This document shows, piece by piece, positions 39,962-47,853 of a stretch of DNA of 52,409 bases. A model generated the notes under the pieces. It was given only the letters and a program-made list of their open reading frames with translations. It did not search any database and had not been told where the DNA came from. This stretch comes from a virus. The first letter of the stretch is position 1, and every line of letters starts with the position of its first letter. The position numbers were made by a program, and so were the translations under genes. The stretch is taken from positions 1-52,409 of IMG/VR virus record IMGVR_UViG_3300021093_000107, one strand, 5' to 3'.

Positions 39962-42409
39962 ATGGCAAACAATATAGATAAAAGTTTAAACCAAGCACCT
40001 AAAGGTATTGAAGAGTTAGCAAGTGCACAACCGGATTTAAGTATTGAAATTGAAAATCCTGAAAGTGTGACACTTGATGATGGAAGCATGGAAATTACAA
40101 TTGTACCAGGTAAAGAAACTAATGATGAGTTTAATGCCAACCTTGCAGAAGATATGGATGAAGGTCAGCTTACTGAATTATCAGGTGATTTAGTAGGTGA
40201 ATATGATGCTGATATTAATTCAAGAAAAGATTGGTTAAATACATATGTAGATGGTTTAGAGTTATTAGGTTTAAAAGTAGAAGATAGAACAGAACCATGG
40301 CCCGGTTCATGTAATGTGTATCACCCTCTTATGACAGAAGCGTTAGTTAAGTTTCAAGCTGAAACTATGATGGAAACATTTCCAGCGGCGGGTCCAGTTA
40401 AAACAGTCATTATTGGTAAGCAAACAAAAGAAAAAGAAGACGCTGCCGAACGTGTAAAAGATGACATGAATTATCAGCTCACGGACATGATGCCTGAATA
40501 TAGACCCGAACATGAACGCATGTTGTGGGGTTTAGGTTTATCTGGTAACTCATTTAAAAAAGTTTACTACGACCCTAACATGGAACGCCAAGTATCAATG
40601 TATGTTCCTTCAGAAGATATTGTAGTGCCTTATGGTGCATCTAATTTAGAAACAGCAGAGCGTGTTACTCACGTGATGAGAAAGACTAAAAATGAATTAC
40701 ATAAATTACAAGTAGCAGGTTTTTATCGTGATGTAGATTTAGGGGAACCATATTCAGATATTGATGAAGCTGAAAAACAAATTGCAGAGAAGTTAGGATT
40801 TAATCCTACAGAGGATGACAGATATAAAATCTTAGAAATGCATGTTAATATTAATTTAGACAATGGTGATAGTGAAGATGACATAGCTTTACCTTATGTA
40901 ATAACAATTGAAAAAGGCACAGGTACTATATTAGCAATTCGTCGTAATTGGAACCCAGACGACAAACTAAAACAAAAACGTCAGCACTTTGTTCACTATG
41001 GATATATTCCTGGATTTGGGTTTTATTGTTTTGGATTAATTCACTTAATAGGTGCTTTCGCTAAATCAGGCACAATGATTCTTCGTCAGTTAGTAGATGC
41101 AGGCACTCTTTCTAACTTACCAGGTGGTATGAAGTCACGAGGTTTACGAATTAAAGGTGATGACACTCCAATCGCACCAGGTGAATGGAGAGACGTTGAT
41201 GTACCATCAGGCGCTATCCGAGACAACATTTTACCTCTACCATATAAAGAACCAAGTCAAGTATTACAGGGTTTGATGAATCAAATTATTGAAGAAGGTA
41301 GACGTTTTGCATCAGCTGCTGATATGAAAGTATCAGATATGTCTGCTCAGTCTCCAGTAGGTACTACATTAGCAATATTAGAAAGAACCCTCAAAGTAAT
41401 GAGTGCTGTACAAGCGCGTATTTATTATGCAATGAAACAAGAGTTTAAATTACTTAAAGGCATTATTCGTGATTACACTCCAACAGAGTATTCATACGAA
41501 CCTGAAGTAGGTGATCGACGTGCTAAACAATCTGACTATGATAATGTAGATGTTATACCGGTAAGTGATCCTAATGCTGCAACGATGTCACAAAAAGTTG
41601 TGCAATATCAAGCTGTAATGCAAATGGCTCAAGCAAACCCACAAATCTATGATCAAGTAGAACTTAATAAACAAATGCTTGAAGTGTTAGGTGTTAAAAA
41701 TATAGGTAAGTTAATTCCTAATGCCGATGATCAAAAGCCAAAAGATCCTGTGACAGAAAATATGAATATTATCAACGGTAAACCTGTTAAAGCATTTATT
41801 TATCAAGATCATCAAGCCCATATTCAAGTACATATGACAGCGATGCAAGATCCAAAAATTTTACAACTTGTAGGACAAAATCCACAAGCAGGCTTAATTC
41901 AAGCTGCAGCCATGGCGCATATTAATGAGCACGTAGCGTTTGAATATAGACGTCAACTTGAAGAACAATTAGGTGTTCCACTTCCTAAATTTAATGAAAC
42001 ATTGCCCGAAGATGTAGAGTTTGAATTATCTAAGGTTATGGCTGAAGCGGCTAAAAAACTTGCTACTAAATCAGCAGTTGAAGTACAACAAGAGCAAGCT
42101 CAACAACAAGCTCAAGACCCAATCATTCAAATGCAACAACAAGAGTTAGCATTAAAAGCACAAGACCTACAAATCAAACAACAAAAAACTATGGCTGATA
42201 TTGCAATTGATAAAGGCAAATTAGAATTAGAGAAAGCTAAAATGGAAGTAGAAACAAAATTATCTGGGATGGAGTTTGCTGCTAAAGCAACACTAGATAA
42301 AAATAAATTAGATGTACAAAAAGCTATTGACAGTGTAAAAATTGGTTTAGATGCAACAGTTAAAAAACATGAAATTGAAAATCAAAGGAATCAAAAACTA
42401 CAGGAGTAA
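39962..42409 (+). CDS. Portal protein (P22-like size)
   Basis: 815 residues. Core region RKDWLNTYVDGLELLGLKVE, WPGSCNVYHPLMTEALVKFQ and TMMETFPAAGPVKT, then MYVPSEDIVVPYGASNLETA and the long helical clip and stem; the C-terminus (about 690-815) is Gln/Lys-rich coiled coil, as in the barrel of P22-type portals. It forms the dodecameric ring for DNA passage and binds the terminase during packaging and the gp4-like adaptor afterwards. RBS AAGGA 6 nt upstream. Confidence 0.9.
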   Translation: MANNIDKSLNQAPKGIEELASAQPDLSIEIENPESVTLDDGSMEITIVPGKETNDEFNANLAEDMDEGQLTELSGDLVGEYDADINSRKDWLNTYVDGLELLGLKVEDRTEPWPGSCNVYHPLMTEALVKFQAETMMETFPAAGPVKTVIIGKQTKEKEDAAERVKDDMNYQLTDMMPEYRPEHERMLWGLGLSGNSFKKVYYDPNMERQVSMYVPSEDIVVPYGASNLETAERVTHVMRKTKNELHKLQVAGFYRDVDLGEPYSDIDEAEKQIAEKLGFNPTEDDRYKILEMHVNINLDNGDSEDDIALPYVITIEKGTGTILAIRRNWNPDDKLKQKRQHFVHYGYIPGFGFYCFGLIHLIGAFAKSGTMILRQLVDAGTLSNLPGGMKSRGLRIKGDDTPIAPGEWRDVDVPSGAIRDNILPLPYKEPSQVLQGLMNQIIEEGRRFASAADMKVSDMSAQSPVGTTLAILERTLKVMSAVQARIYYAMKQEFKLLKGIIRDYTPTEYSYEPEVGDRRAKQSDYDNVDVIPVSDPNAATMSQKVVQYQAVMQMAQANPQIYDQVELNKQMLEVLGVKNIGKLIPNADDQKPKDPVTENMNIINGKPVKAFIYQDHQAHIQVHMTAMQDPKILQLVGQNPQAGLIQAAAMAHINEHVAFEYRRQLEEQLGVPLPKFNETLPEDVEFELSKVMAEAAKKLATKSAVEVQQEQAQQQAQDPIIQMQQQELALKAQDLQIKQQKTMADIAIDKGKLELEKAKMEVETKLSGMEFAAKATLDKNKLDVQKAIDSVKIGLDATVKKHEIENQRNQKLQE

Positions 42410-42413
42410 TTAA

Positions 42414-42608
42414 ATGGACCAAACGCTAGAGCTATTATTGTCTCGAATAGACGATCAGCGCAAACAAGTAATTTTTAATTTAGGAGACGGAGCAGCAAAA
42501 GATTATGCTTCGTACACTAACATGGTCGGATATATACGAGGTCTATCCGTCGCAGAAAGTATCATTAAAGACCTTGCACAAAGAATGGAGACATTTGAAG
42601 ATGAGTGA
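42414..42608 (+). CDS. Small conserved protein between portal and GroES-like gene
   Basis: 64 residues: LELLLSRIDDQRKQVIFNLG, DGAAKDYASYTNMVGYIRGL, SVAESIIKDLAQRMETFED. Entirely helical. Short proteins with this 'Y...VGxIRGL...E.IxDL' pattern commonly follow portal genes in podoviruses; function unknown, perhaps portal or head assembly. The stop overlaps the next start by 8 nt. Confidence 0.7.
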   Translation: MDQTLELLLSRIDDQRKQVIFNLGDGAAKDYASYTNMVGYIRGLSVAESIIKDLAQRMETFEDE

Positions 42609-43044
42609 CATACTCACACGGGATAATACTTTGGTAGATGCACAAGGTCGACCAATTATTATTCCAACAATAGATGAAGTAGAAACGGAAGAAATTCCTA
42701 TTGAAGAAAGAGGATTACAGCTTCCAGAACCAAAAGGATATAAGATTTTATGTGCAATTCCTGAAGCATCGGAAACATATGAAAGTGGTTTAGTTAAAGC
42801 GGGACAAACAAAACACATTGAAGAACATTCAACAGTAGTTTTATTTGTGGTAAAAGTAGGCGATTTAGCTTACAAAGACGAGTCAAGATTTCCGACTGGT
42901 CCATGGTGTAAAGAGGGTGATTTTGTTTTGACACGTGCATACGCAGGTACAAGATTTAAAATCCACGGAAGAGAATTCCGCATTATTAACGACGATACTG
43001 TAGAAGGTGTGGTGCAAGATCCACGCGGCTACACTCGCGCATAG
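42601..43044 (+). CDS. GroES-like co-chaperonin
   Basis: 147 residues from ATG 42601 (the frame extends upstream, but 42505 lies inside the previous gene). After a flexible N-terminus the chain follows the GroES fold: PKGYKILCAIPEASETYESG (first strands and mobile loop), HSTVVLFVVKVGDLAYKDES, and the diagnostic GDFVLTRAYAGTRFKIHGRE then FRIINDDTVEGVV. Phage co-chaperonins such as T4 gp31 replace GroES on host GroEL to fold the capsid protein; the position between portal and scaffold fits that job. Confidence 0.82.
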   Translation: MSDILTRDNTLVDAQGRPIIIPTIDEVETEEIPIEERGLQLPEPKGYKILCAIPEASETYESGLVKAGQTKHIEEHSTVVLFVVKVGDLAYKDESRFPTGPWCKEGDFVLTRAYAGTRFKIHGREFRIINDDTVEGVVQDPRGYTRA

Positions 43045-43053
43045 GAGAAAGTT

Positions 43054-44085
43054 ATGGCTGACGTAAAAGATGGAGATATTGTTTTTGAATATCCAGATGA
43101 TGACGAAATACCAGCGGCTAAACCTGCTGAAGAAAAAGAAGTAGAGGCAAAAGCTGAACCTAAAAATGAAGTTAAGGTAGAAGCCAAGGTTAAAGATGAT
43201 GATATTGACCTTGAAATAGAAGACGATACACCACCACAAGATAAAGGTCGCGAGCCTTTACCAAAAGATGTGGTAGAAGAATTAGAAAAAGATACGCTTG
43301 ATGATTACTCTGAACGAGTTAAACAACGTATGGCGCAGCTTAAAAAAGTTTGGCATGACGAAAGACGCGCTAAAGAAGCAGCTGACAGAGAAAGACAAGA
43401 AGCAATTAGATTTGCTCAGCAAATTGCCGAGGAAAATAAGAAGTTAAAAACAACTTTAAGTTCTGGCGAAGCAACTTACATTGAGACACTTAAAGCAGGA
43501 TTAGAGAATCAGCTTAATTTAGCTAAACGCGATTATCGTGAGGCATATGATTCAGGTAATACTGAACAAATTATTGAAGCTCAACAAAAAATGAATGATG
43601 CTCAAATGCGATTGTCTCAAGCTCAAAGCTATAAGCCTCAATACGAAAAAACTTTACAGGAAGCAGAAAATCCTGTATATATACCACAAAATGAACAACC
43701 TTCATACAAACCAGACGACAAAGCCCTAAAATGGCAAGAGAAAAACGAATGGTTTGGTAAAGATGAAGAAATGACCAGCTTAGCGCTAGGTCTACATGAG
43801 AAATTAGTTAGAAGTGGAATCAGTCCTACATCTGATGAATATTATCGTCGTATAGATAGTACGATGCAAAAACGATTCCCAGAATACTTTGGGGATGCAA
43901 CGCTAGACGAGGAAAAACCCGCCGAGCGCACTAAACCTTCGACTGTAGTTGCTCCGGCAACGCGTAGTACCGCGCCTAAAAAAGTACGATTAACAAAAAC
44001 ACAAGTAGCGTTAGCCAAGAAATTTGGTATAACACCGGAACAATATGCAAGAGAAACTTTAAAATTGGAGAATGCAAATGGATAA
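43054..44085 (+). CDS. Scaffolding protein
   Basis: 343 residues. It begins with an acidic disordered stretch (VFEYPDDDEIPAAKPAEEKE). A long coiled coil follows (about residues 85-205, DDYSERVKQRMAQLKKVWHD) and a basic C-terminus (PKKVRLTKTQVALAKKFGIT) that would bind coat protein. High charge, coiled coil and the place just upstream of the capsid gene are typical of scaffolds of P22-like and T7-like phages. Confidence 0.85.
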   Translation: MADVKDGDIVFEYPDDDEIPAAKPAEEKEVEAKAEPKNEVKVEAKVKDDDIDLEIEDDTPPQDKGREPLPKDVVEELEKDTLDDYSERVKQRMAQLKKVWHDERRAKEAADRERQEAIRFAQQIAEENKKLKTTLSSGEATYIETLKAGLENQLNLAKRDYREAYDSGNTEQIIEAQQKMNDAQMRLSQAQSYKPQYEKTLQEAENPVYIPQNEQPSYKPDDKALKWQEKNEWFGKDEEMTSLALGLHEKLVRSGISPTSDEYYRRIDSTMQKRFPEYFGDATLDEEKPAERTKPSTVVAPATRSTAPKKVRLTKTQVALAKKFGITPEQYARETLKLENANG

Positions 44086-44527
44086 TAAAAGATTAGATCG
44101 TGATTTAGAAGTACGAGAAGAATTTCAACGCGCAGATAGCTGGAAACCCGCCTCACTATTACCTGAGTTTAAAAAGGTACCTGGTTGGGCATATCGCTGG
44201 ATTCGTACTAGTGTTTTAAACGATGCTGATAATCTAAATGTTTCTTCCAAAATGCGTGAAGGATGGGAACCCGTTAAATTAGCGGACCACCCTGAAATGA
44301 AAATAATGGTTGACCAAAATGCTCGGTTTAAAGACGGAGTTGAAATTGGTGGACTATTATTATGCAAGATACCAGAAGAGTTTGTTGCTCAACGTAAGGC
44401 TCACTATGAAAACATAGCAAAACAACAAGCCGATGCAGTGGACAACAGCTTTATGAAACAAAACGATCCGCGTATGCCTCTTTTTTCAGAAAAGAAAGCT
44501 ACAACGTCGTTTGGTAAAGGTAATTAA
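44078..44527 (+). CDS. Conserved head-module protein, unknown function
   Basis: 149 residues from ATG 44078 (GGAG 7 nt upstream; the ATG at 44072 is too close to it). Contains DRDLEVREEFQRADSWKPAS, LLPEFKKVPGWAYRWIRTSV and GLLLCKIPEEFVAQRKAHYE. The order scaffold / this protein / decoration / coat is common in related aquatic podoviruses. No fold recognised. Confidence 0.7.
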   Translation: MDNKRLDRDLEVREEFQRADSWKPASLLPEFKKVPGWAYRWIRTSVLNDADNLNVSSKMREGWEPVKLADHPEMKIMVDQNARFKDGVEIGGLLLCKIPEEFVAQRKAHYENIAKQQADAVDNSFMKQNDPRMPLFSEKKATTSFGKGN

Positions 44528-44551
44528 TATAAATATTTAAAGGAGACAATT

Positions 44552-45160
44552 ATGGCTTATCCAACCGTAGACGCTCCGTATGGCTTAAAACCAGTTAATT
44601 TAATTGGCGGTCAAGTTTTTGCGGGGTCAACTCGCTTAATGGAAATTGCAGACGGCTATGCTACAAACATTTTCTATGGCGATTTAGTAAAACGTGTTTC
44701 CGATGGAACAATTGAAAAAGACACAGGTACAACTACAGCTACACCTTGCGGTGTGTTTTTAGGCGTGCAGTTCACAAATGGTTCTACCGGTCAAGTACAA
44801 CAACAACAGTTTTACCCAGCTTCACAATCAATTAAATCAGGCACTCAAATTTTTGCAGTCGTTGCAGATGATCCTGATACATTATTCCAAGTAGTTTCTT
44901 GTTCTTCTACAACAACTGTTGCTGCTATGGGTAAATCTGCGATTGGTAATAACATCGCTTTAATTCAAAATGCTGGATCAACTGTTACTGGTGATTCAAA
45001 AGTAGCAATTGACGAAGGAACACAAGCTACTACTAACACTCTACCTATTCGTATTATTGATGTGGTTAGAGATACTGCAACTGGCACTGATTCATTTGTT
45101 GAGTTTATCGTTAAGATTAATGCAACTATGCATCAGTATAACAACTCAACCGGCGTATAA
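44552..45160 (+). CDS. Probable capsid decoration / minor head protein
   Basis: 202 residues, beta-rich: PYGLKPVNLIGGQVFAGSTR, YATNIFYGDLVKRVSDGTIE, GVFLGVQFTNGSTGQVQQQQ and a C-terminal RIIDVVRDTATGTDSFVEFI. This 'GLKPVNLIGGQVFAGSTR' opening is familiar from proteins encoded just before the coat gene in aquatic phages. No catalytic motif. Strong AAGGAG ribosome site suggests high expression. Confidence 0.7.
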   Translation: MAYPTVDAPYGLKPVNLIGGQVFAGSTRLMEIADGYATNIFYGDLVKRVSDGTIEKDTGTTTATPCGVFLGVQFTNGSTGQVQQQQFYPASQSIKSGTQIFAVVADDPDTLFQVVSCSSTTTVAAMGKSAIGNNIALIQNAGSTVTGDSKVAIDEGTQATTNTLPIRIIDVVRDTATGTDSFVEFIVKINATMHQYNNSTGV

Positions 45161-45172
45161 GGAGAATAACAC

Positions 45173-46084
45173 ATGGCTATTTCACGCGCACAGCTCCTTA
45201 AAGAGCTACTCCCAGGACTTAACGCTTTGTTTGGTCTAGAGTATAAACGTTACGGCGAAGAACACAAAGAAATCTACGAAACAGAGACTTCAGAACGTTC
45301 TTTCGAAGAAGAAACAAAACTATCAGGCTTTTCAGCAGCACCTGTTAAAAACGAAGGCTCAGCCATCGCTTATGACAATGCGCAAGAAGCTTTTACTGCT
45401 CGATATAATCATCAAACTATTGCTCTTGGTTTCTCCCTCACAGAAGAAGCTGTAGAAGATAACTTGTATGACACATTATCAGCACGTTACACAAAAGCTT
45501 TAGCTCGCGCTATGGCTTACACAAAACAAGTTAAGGCTGCCGCAGTTCTTAATAATGGCTTTACTGCCGGCGTAAATGCTGGTGGTGATGGTGTAGCATT
45601 ATTTAGTACAGCTCACCCACTTGTTAGTGGTGGCACAAACAGCAACACTCAATCAACTCCAACTGACTTAAATGAAACTGCACTTGAAAATGCGGTTATT
45701 CAAATTGCAGCTTGGACAGATGAGCGTGGGCTATTAATTGCTGCTCAACCTCGTAAATTAGTTGTTGCTCCAAGTAATCAATTCGTTGCAACTCGTTTGC
45801 TCGAAACTGAATTACGTGTATCAACAGCTGACAACGATATCAACGCAATTAAGAACAATGGATCAATCCCAGAGGGTTATACAATTAACCATTACTTGAC
45901 AGATTCTGATGCATATTTCTTAACAACTGATGTACCTAACGGCATGAAACACTTTGTCCGTACACCGTTATCAACCTCTATGGATGGTGACTTTGATACA
46001 GGCAACGTTCGTTACAAAGCCCGTGAACGTTATTCATTTGGATTCTCAGATCCACTTGGTATGTTTGGTTCACCAGGCGCTTAA
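45173..46084 (+). CDS. Major capsid protein (HK97-fold)
   Basis: 303 residues. Start ISRAQLLKELLPGLNALFGL and YGEEHKEIYETETSERSFEE, then an Ala-rich spine helix (YTKALARAMAYTKQVKAAAV), VAPSNQFVATRLLETELRVS and a C-terminal RERYSFGFSDPLGMFGSPGA. This is a familiar coat-protein pattern in podoviruses with similar gene order. A strong terminator follows 26 nt after the stop, as expected for the most abundant message. Confidence 0.92.
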   Translation: MAISRAQLLKELLPGLNALFGLEYKRYGEEHKEIYETETSERSFEEETKLSGFSAAPVKNEGSAIAYDNAQEAFTARYNHQTIALGFSLTEEAVEDNLYDTLSARYTKALARAMAYTKQVKAAAVLNNGFTAGVNAGGDGVALFSTAHPLVSGGTNSNTQSTPTDLNETALENAVIQIAAWTDERGLLIAAQPRKLVVAPSNQFVATRLLETELRVSTADNDINAIKNNGSIPEGYTINHYLTDSDAYFLTTDVPNGMKHFVRTPLSTSMDGDFDTGNVRYKARERYSFGFSDPLGMFGSPGA

Positions 46085-46110
46085 TTAGCATTTTGCTACG
46101 TACTACTAAG

Positions 46111-46139
46111 GGGCTTGTTTAAAACGCAAGCCCTTTTTT
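46111..46139 (+). terminator. Strong intrinsic terminator after the capsid gene
   Basis: GGGCTTG-TTTAAAACG-CAAGCCC, a 7-bp stem, followed by six T (46134-46139). It would end most capsid transcripts; genes further on rely on readthrough or on their own promoters. Confidence 0.92.
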
Positions 46140-46230
46140 CATGGTTTTCTTGATGTTTGTTTTCATGCAATTTGAAATAATGCAGTTGTAGAGTAGAAAC
46201 TCTATATAACTTTTTGAAAAGGAAAATACT

Positions 46231-46302
46231 ATGTGGACTAAACCAGCTGCAACAGAAATGAGATTTGGCTTTGAAATAACGATGTACGTAATGAATAAGT
46301 AA
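46231..46302 (+). CDS. pqqA: PqqA, pyrroloquinoline quinone (PQQ) precursor peptide
   Basis: 23 residues, the same length as Klebsiella PqqA. The peptide starts [11 protein letters not shown] and continues [11 protein letters not shown], with the invariant Glu15 and Tyr19 spaced as E-x-x-x-Y, plus conserved W2, K4, P5, R11 and G13. In cells the radical SAM enzyme PqqE (with PqqD) crosslinks these Glu and Tyr side chains, and proteolysis and PqqB/PqqC convert them to PQQ. PqqA is consumed one-for-one. No other pqq gene is in the window, so host enzymes must process it. AAAAGGA lies 7 nt upstream, a 6-bp hairpin at 46189-46204, and terminators flank the unit on both sides. No strong promoter is visible, so expression may come from capsid-gene readthrough. 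Confidence 0.93.
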   Translation: MWTKPAATEMRFGFEITMYVMNK

Positions 46303-46342
46303 TGGACTGGGTAACAGACTGTTATTAATTTAGCGATAGATT

Positions 46343-46366
46343 AGGGGGTTTACAGCCTCCTTTTTT
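46343..46366 (+). terminator. Intrinsic terminator after pqqA
   Basis: AGGGGG-TTTACAG-CCTCCT hairpin (one G-U pair) followed by a T tract. Its loop contains the TTTACA used as -35 box by the next promoter. Confidence 0.75.
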
Positions 46367-46376
46367 ATGTTATACT
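46349..46376 (+). promoter_or_regulatory. Promoter for the endonuclease VII gene
   Basis: TTTACA (46349-46354), 16-nt spacer, extended -10 TGTTATACT (TATACT at 46371-46376). The start should fall near 46383, close before the AGGAGG ribosome site and ATG 46398. The -35 lies in the terminator loop. Box sequences equal those of the dyad promoter at 36383. Confidence 0.65.
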
Positions 46377-46397
46377 GCTTTGAACTTAGGAGGTGTT

Positions 46398-46820
46398 ATG
46401 CCACTCAAAGACAAAGCAGCACGCAAAACCTACCATAAAAAATACCATGCAAAGTGGTACGAAGAAAATAAAGAAAAACGCCTTAAACAAATATCAGACT
46501 ATGATAAAACGCAGCCTAAAGAGTGGCGAAAAGCCATAAGTAGAAAATGTAATTTAAAACTCAGATATAATTTAACTCCCCAAGAATACGAAACTAAATT
46601 AGCTAGCCAAGATTATAAATGTGCATTATGTGGTAAAGACGCAAACGACAATATAAGACGAGGCAAAGTAGAACCCTTATGTGTAGATCATTGCCACACT
46701 ACTAAAAAATTAAGAGATTTATTATGTTTTCACTGTAATTCTTTTCTAGGACACGCCAAAGATAATCCAAAAGTTTTATCAAAAGCCGCACAATATCTCA
46801 TAGATTACCAACAAAAATAA
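46398..46820 (+). CDS. Recombination endonuclease VII-like (HNH/ββα-Me) nuclease
   Basis: 140 residues from ATG 46398 with AGGAGG 4 nt before it. Zinc-ligand pairs CALCGKD and LLCFHCNSFLGHA flank the catalytic EPLCVDHCHTTKKLRDLL; this is the endonuclease VII pattern. A basic N-terminus may bind DNA. Free-standing EndoVII/HNH genes beside capsid genes often behave as homing endonucleases. It has its own promoter, so it looks like an insert between head genes together with pqqA. A junction-resolving role as in T4 gp49 is also possible. Confidence 0.88.
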   Translation: MPLKDKAARKTYHKKYHAKWYEENKEKRLKQISDYDKTQPKEWRKAISRKCNLKLRYNLTPQEYETKLASQDYKCALCGKDANDNIRRGKVEPLCVDHCHTTKKLRDLLCFHCNSFLGHAKDNPKVLSKAAQYLIDYQQK

Positions 46821-46829
46821 TGCTATAAT
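46821..46829 (+). promoter_or_regulatory. Extended -10 promoter
   Basis: TGCTATAAT lies immediately after the endonuclease stop and matches the extended -10 consensus TGnTATAAT. The -35 position (TAGATT) is poor. Transcription would start near 46836 and run into the structured leader. Confidence 0.65.
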
Positions 46830-46835
46830 ACTTGC

Positions 46836-46948
46836 AAATAGTGCCAATTCAGGTATTATTTGGGAATCCGGGTTACCCGGCTTATCAGACTGTCCCGGCA
46901 GACGCATACAAGACGGATAAGCTTAACTTTGTATGAAGGAAAAATATC
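46836..46948 (+). ncRNA. Structured 5' leader, candidate cis-regulatory RNA
   Basis: 113 nt without a gene. Helices seen by eye: CCGGG-TTA-CCCGG (46868-46880); CTTATC (46881-46886) with GATAAG (46916-46921); CATACAA (46905-46911) with TTGTATG (46929-46935). The last two interleave, so they form a pseudoknot or exclude one another. The final helix ends at the AAGGA ribosome site (46937), so its pairing state should affect translation of the gene at 46949. Confidence 0.5.
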
Positions 46949-47284
46949 ATGGCACAAACAACATTCTCAGGCCCAGTCAAATCTGATAACGGTTTTGTTG
47001 GATCAACTGGACTTACTCTCGAAAACGTTTTAGGCGCTTCAGCCGCTCTTAATTTTGCTTCTATTGCAGCAGCAGCTCAAGAAGACTTAACTATTACCGT
47101 AACTGGCGCCGCAGCTAACGACGCTGTTATATTAGGCTTACCCGTTGCACCCACAGCAGGAATTGTATTTAATGCGTTTGTTTCAGCAGCTGACACAGTC
47201 ACTGTTCGCGCTACTAATATTACAGGATCTTCAGTAGACCCAGCATCAGCAACCTATAAAGTAGTTGTAATTAAAGCAAGTTAA
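46949..47284 (+). CDS. Capsid decoration-like protein
   Basis: 111 residues, Ala/Thr/Val-rich with no Cys or Trp: FSGPVKSDNGFVGSTGL, DLTITVTGAAANDAVILGLP, FVSAADTVTVRATNITGSS and VDPASATYKVVVI. I recognise this beta-sandwich-like pattern from small virion proteins in many phages (head decoration or fibre base). Translation is probably controlled by the structured leader upstream. Confidence 0.7.
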   Translation: MAQTTFSGPVKSDNGFVGSTGLTLENVLGASAALNFASIAAAAQEDLTITVTGAAANDAVILGLPVAPTAGIVFNAFVSAADTVTVRATNITGSSVDPASATYKVVVIKAS

Positions 47285-47315
47285 TTAACCCTTTCTTAAT
47301 CTAAGGAGATTAATT

Positions 47316-47600
47316 ATGATGCAAACTGATATATTATCCACACATTTAAATGCTGATGGAGTAGTAGCTGCGTACCCTGTACGCGTCAAAGGATATCAAA
47401 TTAAACCTGGCGGTACTGCAGGACAAATTGATTTTTATGATAATGCTTCCGCTGCTTCTGGCACTATTAGATTATCACTAGACATTACAACTAACACTGC
47501 AGTTATTTCTACAATTCTTCCAGGTGAAGGTATTCGTTTTAACAATGGTGTTTATGTTGATTTACCTACCGCTGCTGGTATAACAGTATTCTATGGCTAG
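47316..47600 (+). CDS. Small beta-rich virion-type protein
   Basis: 94 residues: VVAAYPVRVKGYQIKPGGTA, GQIDFYDNASAASGTIRLSL, ILPGEGIRFNNGVYVDLPTA. Short strands and turns throughout, common in head decoration or head-fibre modules. AAGGAG lies 8 nt upstream. It overlaps the next gene by 8 nt. Function inferred from composition and place. Confidence 0.65.
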   Translation: MMQTDILSTHLNADGVVAAYPVRVKGYQIKPGGTAGQIDFYDNASAASGTIRLSLDITTNTAVISTILPGEGIRFNNGVYVDLPTAAGITVFYG

Positions 47601-47853
47601 TAAGAAAAAAGGTGTATCCTTAGCAGTCGGACGTGGTGAGAAGCTCCCTGTGTCTAAAGGCGCAGGTCTCACTGCTAAAGGTCGTGCTAAATATAATGCA
47701 GCTACTGGGTCAAACCTCAAAGCTCCTCAACCACAAGGCGGCGCTCGTAAAAGATCGTTTTGTGCTAGGATGTCTGGTATGCCCGGTCCTATGAAAGATG
47801 AAAAAGGTAGACCTACTCGTAAGGCTGCTTCTTTAAAAAGGTGGAAATGCTAA
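47593..47853 (+). CDS. Small basic Cys-containing conserved protein
   Basis: 86 residues: SLAVGRGEKLPVSKGAGLTA, KGRAKYNAATGSNLKAPQPQ, KRSFCARMSGMPGPMKDEKG and final LKRWKC. The 'GAGLTAKGRAKYN...SFCARM...RWKC' pattern is widespread in phages, unannotated. High Lys/Arg suggests binding to DNA in the virion. Function unknown. Confidence 0.7.
   Translation: MASKKKGVSLAVGRGEKLPVSKGAGLTAKGRAKYNAATGSNLKAPQPQGGARKRSFCARMSGMPGPMKDEKGRPTRKAASLKRWKC

Noticed and set aside
46840-46944. Region after the endonuclease gene read as a short coding frame (for example a frame giving NSGIIWESGLPGLSDCPG)
   Set aside because: The frame has no start codon with a ribosome site, ends without relation to neighbours, and the stretch is better explained by a promoter plus paired RNA segments.
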